A stretch of DNA of 13,331 nt from Syntrophorhabdus sp. (lineage in GTDB: Bacteria; Desulfobacterota; BSN033; UBA1163), in NCBI GenBank assembly GCA_020724025.1, contig DYHU01000086.1, positions 1-13,331 of the forward strand, read 5' to 3'. The translations under genes and the position numbers were made by a program. Under the pieces are notes generated by a model. It ran no database searches. It was given only the letters and a program-made list of their open reading frames with translations, and was not told where the DNA came from. Of this stretch, positions 1-7,700 are shown piece after piece. Positions within the stretch are counted from its first letter, which is position 1, and the number at the start of each line of letters is the position of its first letter.

Positions 1-12
1 AGATCAAGGTTC

Positions 13-43
13 AAGCAGGGCAACAACGGCCCTGCTTTTTTTT
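13..43 (+). terminator. Intrinsic terminator of an upstream transcription unit
   Basis: A perfect 9-bp stem (13-21 pairs with 29-37, core AGCAGGGC/GCCCTGCT) encloses a 7-nt loop and runs into eight consecutive T residues (36-43). This is the classic Rho-independent layout reading rightward, so it ends a gene lying left of the window and separates it from the gene at 132. Confidence 0.9.
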
Positions 44-68
44 AAGGGAATATGCGTCCATTTTATTG

Positions 69-74
69 TATAAT
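69..74 (+). promoter_or_regulatory. Possible -10 element for the gene at 132
   Basis: A consensus TATAAT stands 57 nt before the start codon and just after the terminator, where a promoter is expected. No convincing -35 hexamer lies 16-18 nt upstream, so the call rests on the -10 box and position only. Confidence 0.35.
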
Positions 75-131
75 GGGCATGCTTTTTAAGGATTTAAAAT
101 ATTTGAAGACGGGGAAGAAACCGTATCCCTA

Positions 132-2510
132 ATGAATGAAGGTGAGCATCAAAATAGAAAAAGATTTTGGATCCTCACGGGTGGTGTTTTTCTCACCTCC
201 TTTAGTCTGATCACCTTTGAGATCACCCTCTCCAGACTCCTCTCCGTCTTACTCTCTTACCACTATGTATTCATTGTCCTCTCCTTAACCCTCCTCGGTC
301 TCGGTGGGGGAGGCATCGCGGTCCATCTTCTCAGATTAAGAATCTCCAAGGAGCATGGCCGGTCCATTTTCTTAACCCTTTTCGCTTCCCTCTATGCGCT
401 GGCCATCTCCTTCTCTATCCTATGTCTTATTCGGGTGGGCTATCTTGGCAACCTCCTTTTCTATTGTCTCATCCTGTTGATCCCCTTTCTCTTCGCCGGT
501 ATGCTTCTCGCAGAGATCTACTCCAGGCTTCCCGAAGCGAGCGCCAGAATTTATGGCATGGACTTGATAGGAGGAGCGATGGGCTCCATCGGCATCATCC
601 CATTGCTGGACCTCCTTGGCGGAATAAGCGCCGGCCTTCTTCTCGGTGTCGTCGGTTCCATGGCCGCATTGCTTTTTACCCTGGCTGAGACAGAGAAGGG
701 GAAGAAGGGATGGCTCCTTTCAACAGGAAGCCTCTTGATCCTATCCCTTCTATGGGGGGCAAACCATGCAGGCTTTTTTATGCCCGCCTTGCCCATCGGC
801 GAAAATCCGGAGAAGGAGATACACGATGTTCTCTCCAGGCCTTCCTCGCAGGGGAAAATCCTCGAGACTAGGTGGAGCGCCTTCGGCCGGACAGATCTGG
901 TCTCTTTCGGCAAGGACGCTAACCACATGGACCTCTATATCGATGGGACAGCAGGCTCCCCCATGTATAAATTCAACGGTCATCTTGACCGTCCTGACCC
1001 TGCGGTCAACGCTCTCAAGGCAGGCTTCCCGGGTTACCTCCCGTTTCTCCATCTCCAAAAGCATGAGAAGGATCACGTCCTCATCATAGGACCGGGCGGA
1101 GGGAGGGACGTACTTCTCGCACTCATGGCCGGGTTTCGAAAGATTACGGCGGTTGAAGTGAACAGGGATCTGGCAGAGATCGTCCGGAAATTCTCAGCTT
1201 ACAACGGAGGGATTTATACAGACACGAATCGTGTAAGTATCGTCATTGACGAAGGAAGGCATTTCCTCAGACGACAGGGAGAACGGTATGACATGATCTT
1301 GCTCTGCCTCCCTGTGACCTATACCAGCCGGAGCCTTGAAGGATATGCGCTAACGGAGAATTTTCTATTTACGACGGCGTCCATCCATGACTATCTGGAT
1401 CATTTGACAGAGGAGGGACGACTCGTGGTCGTGGGCCATAACGATGCTGAAATCCTGAGGCTCCTCTCCATCTCCCTGAATGCGCTGGATCGAAGAGGGA
1501 TCGGAACCGCCGAAGCAATGAAGCGGGTTTACATATTGGGCTCTGATCTGTACCCCGTGTTCGTCCTTAAGAAAACACCTTTTGAGGCAGCAGAATTGCT
1601 TCTTACGTTTCAAGCGATGAGTCAATTCGAACTGGAACCGAAGACCTCTTACTTTCCATCCATGGAGCGGGAAGGAATGCTCAACCCGGCCCTGATGCGC
1701 CTTGCCAGCGGGGAGATCACGCTCGACCGTTTTATCCATATGGTGAAAGAGCGGGGTTATGATATCAGCCCGGTCTCTGATAACAGACCTTTCTTCTACA
1801 AGATTGAGAGAGGAATCCCGAATTCTGTGTCTCTGGTCTTCTGGTTATCTATGATGATATGGTTTCTCATCGTGTCGATTCCCCTTCTCTTCTGGAGAGG
1901 AAGAACCACCCAGGGCAAGAAGGATTCGGAGGGTGGGAAAAGATTGAATCAGAGCAGATGGAAGTCAATCACACTGTTCTCGATGATTGGGATGGGGTTC
2001 ATGTTAAATGAAATCTCTTTCATCCAGAGGTTGACGCTCTTTCTTGGCCAGCCGACATTCTCCTTAGCCCTCTTAATATTCTCCCTCTTGGGATGGGCAG
2101 GATTGGGCAGCCTGTGGAGCGGCCGCCTCGTCTCAGATAGAATAAGGAAAGGAATCGTTATCTCCTCCCTGACCATCGTTATCCTCCTCTTTCTCTATGC
2201 GTTTCTCCTTCCTCCGCTCCTCGATCAACTCTTAGGGCTGGCCCTTCCTCTTCGGGCATTGATTGCGAATCTGATATTGGCCCCTTTGGGCTTTTCGATG
2301 GGACTGCCTTTTCCCTTGGGCATAAGATCACTTAAAGAAATGGGGATGGGAAACCATATCCCCTGGATGTGGGGCGTGAATGGTGCAAGTTCTGTTCTGG
2401 GATCCGTGTTGACCATTCTGATAGCGATCAGCCTCGGATTCACCGAGGCGCTTTTGGCCAGTGCGGGTTGTTATCTCATCGTATTTTTAATATTTCTAAA
2501 AAGGGGTTAA
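132..2510 (+). CDS. Polytopic membrane protein with spermidine-synthase-like SAM domain
   Basis: The 792 residues have three parts. Hydrophobic segments fill roughly residues 12-215. A soluble Rossmann-type domain spans about 230-560. A second membrane block runs from about 575 to 790. The soluble part carries a SAM/dcSAM-binding glycine motif at 316-327 (VLIIGPGGGRDV), followed by the acidic residue of AVEVN (E342), as in spermidine synthases. This architecture belongs to the membrane-fused spermidine-synthase-like family, whose substrate is generally unknown. The strand where true aminopropyltransferases place a catalytic Asp reads YDMILLCLPVTY here, with no acidic residue, so polyamine synthesis is doubtful. 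Start ATG 132 has a GGGGAAG-type ribosome site about 14 nt upstream. The next gene begins 3 nt after the stop, implying an operon with the carbonic anhydrase. The family is clear; the activity is not. Confidence 0.8.
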   Translation: MNEGEHQNRKRFWILTGGVFLTSFSLITFEITLSRLLSVLLSYHYVFIVLSLTLLGLGGGGIAVHLLRLRISKEHGRSIFLTLFASLYALAISFSILCLIRVGYLGNLLFYCLILLIPFLFAGMLLAEIYSRLPEASARIYGMDLIGGAMGSIGIIPLLDLLGGISAGLLLGVVGSMAALLFTLAETEKGKKGWLLSTGSLLILSLLWGANHAGFFMPALPIGENPEKEIHDVLSRPSSQGKILETRWSAFGRTDLVSFGKDANHMDLYIDGTAGSPMYKFNGHLDRPDPAVNALKAGFPGYLPFLHLQKHEKDHVLIIGPGGGRDVLLALMAGFRKITAVEVNRDLAEIVRKFSAYNGGIYTDTNRVSIVIDEGRHFLRRQGERYDMILLCLPVTYTSRSLEGYALTENFLFTTASIHDYLDHLTEEGRLVVVGHNDAEILRLLSISLNALDRRGIGTAEAMKRVYILGSDLYPVFVLKKTPFEAAELLLTFQAMSQFELEPKTSYFPSMEREGMLNPALMRLASGEITLDRFIHMVKERGYDISPVSDNRPFFYKIERGIPNSVSLVFWLSMMIWFLIVSIPLLFWRGRTTQGKKDSEGGKRLNQSRWKSITLFSMIGMGFMLNEISFIQRLTLFLGQPTFSLALLIFSLLGWAGLGSLWSGRLVSDRIRKGIVISSLTIVILLFLYAFLLPPLLDQLLGLALPLRALIANLILAPLGFSMGLPFPLGIRSLKEMGMGNHIPWMWGVNGASSVLGSVLTILIAISLGFTEALLASAGCYLIVFLIFLKRG

Positions 2511-2513
2511 AAA

Positions 2514-3038
2514 ATGATCATGGAGTTTAAAGGAAAGTATCCGAAGATTCACCCGACGGCCTTTATCGCTGAAACCGCCGTGGTTATTGGTGATGTTGAG
2601 ATAGGACCAGAGACCAATATCTGGTTTTACACCATCGTCAGAGGGGATCAGAATTATATCAGAATCGGTTCTAATTGCAGCATTCAGGACGCCTGCGTCC
2701 TCCACGTAGAGAAGGATCTTCCCCTGATCATCGAAGATGAGGTGGCATTCGGCCATCGGGCGGTGGTTCATGCATGCAAAATTGGAAGGGGATCATTGAT
2801 TGGAATAGGGGCTATCGTTTTGAATGGAGCAGAGATCGGAGAGCAATCGATCGTGGGCGCAGGATCAGTTGTTACGCCAAAGAGTATTATCCCTCCAAGA
2901 ACTCTGGCCTTAGGAAACCCGGCCAAACCGATCCGACCTCTAAATGAGAAAGACCTCAAAATGATCCGGGATACACTCCAAGACTACCAGGATTTAAAAA
3001 GAATTTATCAATCCTTACCCAATCATAAGGATTCTTAG
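2514..3038 (+). CDS. Gamma-class carbonic anhydrase family protein
   Basis: A 174-residue left-handed beta-helix protein built from hexapeptide repeats, of the Cam/CaiE/YrdA group. The three zinc-ligand histidines of gamma carbonic anhydrases are at H64 (VLHVEKD), H81 and H86 (GHRAVVHAC) with the usual spacing. The accompanying Arg43 and Asp45 (VRGDQN) and Gln58 (SIQDAC) are also present. The likely role is cytoplasmic, as a trimer interconverting CO2 and bicarbonate, or as a metal-binding relative; many short family members have no proven activity. Length fits the short YrdA-like branch, which lacks the N-terminal extension of methanogen Cam. Start ATG 2514 is favoured over ATG 2520 because AAGGGG (2501-2506) sits 7 nt before it. 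The gene follows the membrane protein by 3 nt, so co-transcription is likely. Confidence 0.9.
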   Translation: MIMEFKGKYPKIHPTAFIAETAVVIGDVEIGPETNIWFYTIVRGDQNYIRIGSNCSIQDACVLHVEKDLPLIIEDEVAFGHRAVVHACKIGRGSLIGIGAIVLNGAEIGEQSIVGAGSVVTPKSIIPPRTLALGNPAKPIRPLNEKDLKMIRDTLQDYQDLKRIYQSLPNHKDS

Positions 3039-3148
3039 TGTGTTTAAAGTTTTATACTTTGAGTTACCTATGTCCACTACTCAATCTCTGAAATTGATCT
3101 GCCAACGCCCCTTTCCAATAGAATGTGAGTCATAACATTTTTAAATAG

Positions 3149-3177
3149 TTGCCTTGATTTAAATATAAACATATAAT
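3149..3177 (+). promoter_or_regulatory. Sigma70-type promoter for the zeta-toxin-like gene
   Basis: TTGCCT (3149-3154) and a perfect TATAAT (3172-3177) are separated by exactly 17 nt in an AT-rich stretch. Predicted initiation is near 3184, giving a leader of about 50 nt before ATT 3236. It is the best-formed promoter in the window and marks the start of a unit separate from the carbonic anhydrase gene. The rest of the 3039-3235 gap shows no other convincing feature. Confidence 0.6.
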
Positions 3178-3223
3178 TGCAGGAACTTACCGTGGATCCC
3201 CCTGATGGTGGGGGGATAATAGT

Positions 3224-3232
3224 GGGGGTGGA
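3224..3232 (+). promoter_or_regulatory. Ribosome binding site that decides an ATT start
   Basis: The purine run GGGGGTGGA lies 3-4 nt before ATT 3236, the only initiator-like codon between the in-frame stop at 3203-3205 and the Walker A motif. It supports initiation at ATT, although the site is G-rich rather than a textbook AGGAGG. Confidence 0.45.
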
Positions 3233-3235
3233 CCC

Positions 3236-3823
3236 ATTAAAACCCAGAGACCACATCTCTATGTTATTGCCGGTCCGAATGGTGCAGGGAAGACGACTTT
3301 TGCGAAAGAGTTTCTCCCCCATGAGGCTGAATGTTTTGAATTTGTAAACGCTGACCTGATTGCTGGTGGTTTATCGCCCTTTGCCCCTGAGAGGGCCGCT
3401 TTCCGAGCTGGTAGACTTATGCTGGAACGAATTCACTCTTTGGGGAAACAGGGGATGGATTTTGGCTTCGAGACCACCCTTTCCGGGAAAACATACGTAA
3501 AACTTTTGCAGGATTTGAAAAGAAGGGAATACCAAATCCATCTGTATTTTCTTTGGATTCATAGTGTTAATCTTGCATTAGAGCGTATAGACACCCGCGT
3601 AAAACGTGGAGGGCATGATGTTCCAGAATCCATTGTGCGCCGGCGTTTTGACAAGAGCTTGCCCAACTTCTTCCGATTTTATCAACCTTTGGTGGATTCA
3701 TGGGTGATCTTCGATAATTCAAAAGAGGAACCCAAAATGATTGCCTTCGGAGGGTCCGGAAAGCTTGAAATTCTTGATCCGAAACTATTTAGCGTAATAT
3801 TGGAAAATAAGGAGAAACCATGA
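3236..3823 (+). CDS. Zeta-toxin-like P-loop kinase (probable ATT start)
   Basis: From ATT 3236 the product has 195 residues, the usual size of the compact zeta-toxin/UDP-GlcNAc-kinase-like family, and begins [M]KTQRPHLYVIAGPNGAGK. Walker A is GPNGAGKTT at 13-21. The family's acidic residue is in NADLIAGGLSP (D40), and the FETTLSGK motif is at 78-85. The first in-frame ATG (3419, residue 62) would delete the P-loop, so it cannot start an active kinase. The frame is closed by TGA 3203-3205, and no ATG, GTG or TTG occurs between that stop and the P-loop. Family members phosphorylate UDP-N-acetyl sugars or other small substrates and can poison cell-wall synthesis. The stop overlaps the next ATG by 4 nt, indicating coupling to a probable antitoxin. 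Alternatives are an ATG-to-ATT mutation or a frameshift near the G-runs at 3207-3231 that silenced the toxin. Confidence 0.75.
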   Translation: MKTQRPHLYVIAGPNGAGKTTFAKEFLPHEAECFEFVNADLIAGGLSPFAPERAAFRAGRLMLERIHSLGKQGMDFGFETTLSGKTYVKLLQDLKRREYQIHLYFLWIHSVNLALERIDTRVKRGGHDVPESIVRRRFDKSLPNFFRFYQPLVDSWVIFDNSKEEPKMIAFGGSGKLEILDPKLFSVILENKEKP

Positions 3824-4032
3824 AAGAAGAAAAAAAGTCACCTCCTCTATTAGCATATAAAGCTGAGAAAGCCCTCAAAAGGGCTGTTGCCAAAGCAATT
3901 GCTGAACATCGCCGAGATGGTATCCCAATTGCCATCTGGCGCAACGGCAAGGTGGTTCGTATCCCTGCTGAACAGATCGAGGTCCGGGAGCCGCAGGCTG
4001 AATATACTGTCTCCCGTAAAAGAGTGAAATAG
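3820..4032 (+). CDS. Small basic protein paired with zeta-like kinase, possible antitoxin
   Basis: A 70-residue, lysine/arginine-rich protein with no signal peptide or membrane segment. Residues 10-32 look like an amphipathic helix rich in Ala and Lys. After it comes a compact segment (IPIAIWRNGKVVRIPAEQIE, 36-55) that reads like a small beta-hairpin. Its ATG overlaps the stop of the zeta-like gene (ATGA, 3820-3823), so its translation depends on the upstream gene. Small proteins with a similar IPIAIW-type segment commonly follow zeta-like kinases of this class as far as I recall. Context makes an antitoxin role the best guess, although it bears no visible similarity to the epsilon antitoxin. 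Function is inferred from position only. Confidence 0.65.
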   Translation: MKEEKKSPPLLAYKAEKALKRAVAKAIAEHRRDGIPIAIWRNGKVVRIPAEQIEVREPQAEYTVSRKRVK

Positions 4033-4110
4033 CCGATGGCCCCACAACGGAAAACTATTCTCAAAAGAAGATGGGCTTTTTGTTTTTAAATTTAGGGAAA
4101 GGAGCTTCCT

Positions 4111-4290
4111 ATGCCAGCCATTGCACCGATTGAAGATTTGAGGGCCGCCCAGAAAGATCTCCTAGAAGCAAAAAACCTTGAAGATTTGAAGGCCGCGTTC
4201 AAAAAATGGCGAAGAATTGGATGGAAAAACATCTGCAAATTGTGGCTTGAAGAAAGCAATCCCGAAAAATTAAAAGGCGAGGATGGGTAA
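4111..4290 (+). CDS. Hypothetical 59-residue protein
   Basis: An ATG at 4111 follows a strong GGAAAGGAG ribosome site (4096-4104) with 6 nt spacing and opens 59 codons ending in TAA 4288-4290. The product is highly charged and predicted mostly helical. It contains two similar IEDL/LEDL-starting segments (residues 7-20 and 23-36) that look like an imperfect internal repeat (EDLRAA and EDLKAA). A tryptophan-rich stretch at 33-46 follows. No family is recognised and there is no membrane segment. It sits between the kinase/antitoxin pair and the RadC-like gene, 78 nt after the former and 107 nt before the latter, and may be either a third member of the toxin unit or an independent gene. The ribosome site and clean reading frame are the main support. 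Confidence 0.6.
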   Translation: MPAIAPIEDLRAAQKDLLEAKNLEDLKAAFKKWRRIGWKNICKLWLEESNPEKLKGEDG

Positions 4291-4397
4291 CCTTTTTTTT
4301 ATTAAAAAAGTTGTGGTGGTTGAAAAGGTGAATATATGAATGCAAGACCTGGCCCTCTTATTTTCTAAGACCAATATACTTAAATGGAGATATCATT

Positions 4398-4718
4398 ATG
4401 GTAATTCCAAGACATTTCACTACAGAAGGACCTTGGAGGCATCCTGGTGGGAAACTCCTCCGGTCTGGGCCAAACACTCTGACGGATTCGGAATTATTAG
4501 CTATCATCATTTCCTCCGGCTCACCTCGAAAGCCGGCTGAACAGATCGCCCAGGAACTTATTGAGAAATTTCAATCCTTCCGGGGGATGGCAGAGCAGGA
4601 TGTGAAAGAATTTATGAAGATCAAAGGCTTGGGTCAGGTCAAGCTGTGTCGTATTGCCGCCGCCTTTGAGATTGCTCGGCGGATTGTCAATCAGGTATTA
4701 GAGGAGCAAAGCGAATGA
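4398..4718 (+). CDS. Stand-alone RadC N-terminal (UPF0758) helix-hairpin-helix protein
   Basis: The 106 residues match the N-terminal half of RadC/UPF0758 proteins. PGGKLLRSGPNTLTDSELLA (residues 16-35) corresponds to the family's opening motif, and FMKIKGLGQVKLCRIAAAFE (about 73-92) is the helix-hairpin-helix DNA-binding segment. Full-length RadC is about 220-230 residues and ends in a JAB/MPN domain with an HxHPSGxxxPS zinc motif. That domain is absent, and no remnant of it follows, because the stop overlaps the start of the next gene by 4 nt (ATGA, 4715-4718). The gene therefore looks like a purposeful one-domain protein coupled to the restriction-modification enzyme, perhaps a DNA-binding accessory subunit. 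Start ATG 4398 has GGAG 8 nt upstream (4386-4389). A recent truncation is less likely given the tight overlap. Confidence 0.8.
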   Translation: MVIPRHFTTEGPWRHPGGKLLRSGPNTLTDSELLAIIISSGSPRKPAEQIAQELIEKFQSFRGMAEQDVKEFMKIKGLGQVKLCRIAAAFEIARRIVNQVLEEQSE

Positions 4719-7700
4719 CACGCCGGATATCTAATCCCTATGAGAAGATAGCCCGTAAGACAGAGCGGACTAACAATCAAAAATTGGTTCAGTGGATGAA
4801 TGAAATCATCCAGGAGAAACATCTTCAATTGGGTATTGTGGAGCAGGAGACAAGCGGCCCTGACCGAAAACAGCCCGATATTGTGATTAAAAAACGTCCT
4901 GGAAGCGAAGAGATTCTTTGTGTGATTGAACTGAAGCCACCTGCCTTTCTTGATCCCCTCAGCGAAACCGAATTGATGGAACCCGCCAGGATCAAAGCCT
5001 CAAAGCGCCATGCTCCTTATTTTTGCACATCCAATTTTAGAGAACTGATCTGGTTTAACACCGAAAAAGCTAACCGCATGGAGCCTTTGGAGAAACAGAT
5101 TGTCCAACGCTACACACTTTCTTCTATGATGAATCCAGATACCATCGAAGAGCCAGGAATTAAGAGTGCGATCTATCGGGGACTCGAAAGATTTCTTATC
5201 GATCTGGTTGAAATATCCACTGGTAAGAAGGCTGAACCCAAACATCCAATCGATGAAATATTGGTTTATCGGCTTCAAAATACGATAAAGACTCTTTCCA
5301 TTCATTACAAACGGATCATAGAGGAGAAGGTCAAAGGAGATAGAAAGTTTTCAAAGCAACTTCAAGGCTGGTTTATTGAACAGGGATGGAGTTTTTCTTT
5401 TCAGGATCAGGATTACAATAAGGCAGCACGTCAGACAGCTTATCTGTTGGTTAATAAGATTCTTTTTTATAGCGTTATACAACCGATTCGACGGTTGGAT
5501 CCCTTAGAGATTCCAAAAAGCCTTAAAAGTGGTGGGTTACTTCAATCCACCCTACAAGGGTTCTTCAATCTGGTTCTCAAGATTGACTATGAGACCATTT
5601 ACTCGACTGACTTTATCGATCAGATTGCATTTCCGGACAACAGAGATGTGGTGGAAGAGATTAAGGAATTAATAGAGGTCCTCTCGAAGTATGATTTTTC
5701 GAAGATTGGATATGATGTCATTGGCCGAATCTTTGAGAAACTTATTCCCGATGAAGAACGCCATATCCTCGGGCAGTATTTTACTAATCCGGATGTAGTA
5801 GACCTCATCCTTCGATTCTGTTTAAAACATGAGACTGACAAAATCCTTGATCCTGGTTGCGGAGCAGGGACTTTCCTCGTTCGCGCTTATCAACACAAAA
5901 AACTGATGAATCAGCGTCTGACCCATGAAGAAATCCTTAAGACCATCTGGGGCAACGACATTGCTAAATTTCCGGCACATCTCACTACCATCAATTTGGC
6001 TATCAATGACCTCCGATCGGACGAGAACTACCCCAGAGTGATTCAAAAAGACTTTTTTGATCTCTTGCCGGATCGAATGGAGTTCTCATTGCCGAAATCA
6101 TGGCGGAAGATTCAAATCAAAGGTCTGGGAAAGTTAGAGAAGATCTTAGAACATCCAAGATTTTTTGATGCTATTGTGGGAAATCCTCCCTACACTCGAC
6201 ATCTGGAAATAGAAGACATCCAGGAAAAAGCGGAAGGCTATAAAGAGAAACTGATAACAAGGGCACTTATCGGTCCCGATGGGAGAAGACTTGCGGATAT
6301 TTCAAAACGGGCCGGTATATATGCTTACTTCTTTATTCACGGGACGAAGTTTTTGCAAAACGGTGGTAGATTTGGTTTTATAGTTTCTAATTCATGGCTT
6401 GATGCTGATTATGGAAAAGGATTACAGGACCATTTCCTTTCTCACTATAAACTTATTGCAATTATTGAATCGAAAGTAGAGCGTTGGTTTGAGGATGCAG
6501 ATGTCAATACCTGTATTGTGGTCCTGGAGAAGGCGGGTGGAGACAAACTAAAAAAAGAACGGGATGACCACCTGGTTCGCTTTACTTATCTTAAGAAACC
6601 TCTTCGGCACTTTATCCCGCCTGCAGAGAATATGTGGGTAAAGGAGGTGAATCGAATAGAGGCCGTTGACAAACTCATCAAAACTATCCAGGGCCATTTC
6701 GGTTATTATGAAAACGATGACCTACGCATCTATCCCAAAAGCCAGAAAGAACTCTGGGAAGAAGGGTACGACAGAGAGGAAGGAAAATACATTGGTGCCA
6801 AATGGGGCAAATACATTCGAGCACCTGAAATTTTCTTCACCATTATGGAAAAAGCAAAGAATCAACTTCTCCCCCTTCGACTATTTGCAGAAGTAAACGA
6901 AGGGAAGCCGACGGGAGCTAATGATTTTTTCTACGTAAGGCGAGAGGTGGCTGAGAAGTTTAAGATTGAAAAGCAATATCTTCGGCCTGGCCTTATGAGA
7001 CCTCGAAATAACAACTTTTTCGAGTTATTACCAAAACATCTTGACCGATATTTCTTTTCTGTGGATGAAGATAAATCTGCTCTAAAAGGGACTGGAGCTC
7101 TTTCCTACATTAAGCATGGGGAACAATTAAAGATCCATATAGGAAAAACCTACAAGGGCAAGGCGGTTTGGTATAGGTTTGACGCTCGTGAGGCCGCTGA
7201 TTTGATACTTCCTTGTGGAATTGGTGATAGAATATATTGTTCACTCAACACAGCCCATGCGATTTCAAGCAATAGTTTTACTGAGATTAGACTTAAAGAT
7301 AAAAAGTATTTTGAAATTATTTGGTCATTTTTCAATTCGGCATTCGGTTGGCTGTTAATAGAATTGCATGGGCGATCGAGTATGGGTGGAGGAATGCTAA
7401 AGGTTGATCCAACAGACATTCGCAAGATGCAGGTTATTTCGCCAGGTCAATTTAAAAAATCGATGTTACCAGAGCTTAAAGATCTCTTGAAGCGCCATGT
7501 TGGAACGGTTGAAGAGGAATCTGTTGCACAGGATCGCCAGATAATAGACGATTATATCCTTGGGAATATTTTGGGTCTTTCTCCTCAAGAGCAAGAAGAA
7601 GTCCGTGAGGCGGTTAAGGATCTTGTTAAGACTCGGCTTCAAAAAGCACAAAGCCTGAAAAAGGTCAAAAAAACTAAAGAAGGCCTTGACATAGGACTTC

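Noticed and set aside
551..928. Long antisense reading frames within the first gene (and similar ones elsewhere)
   Set aside because: They lie wholly inside strongly supported genes, lack ribosome sites and show no recognisable domains.
3419..3823. A 134-residue protein starting at ATG 3419
   Set aside because: This start would remove the P-loop encoded immediately upstream in the same frame. The gene extends to about 3236.
4032..4087. Possible terminator ending in the T-rich run near 4077-4087
   Set aside because: The only pairing (GCCC with GGGC) needs a loop of about 30 nt, so no stable stem supports it.
4336..4368. A 10-codon reading frame (MNARPGPLIF) before the RadC-like gene, as a possible leader peptide
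   Set aside because: There is a weak purine-rich site upstream, but it is too short to separate from chance and no attenuator structure is visible.
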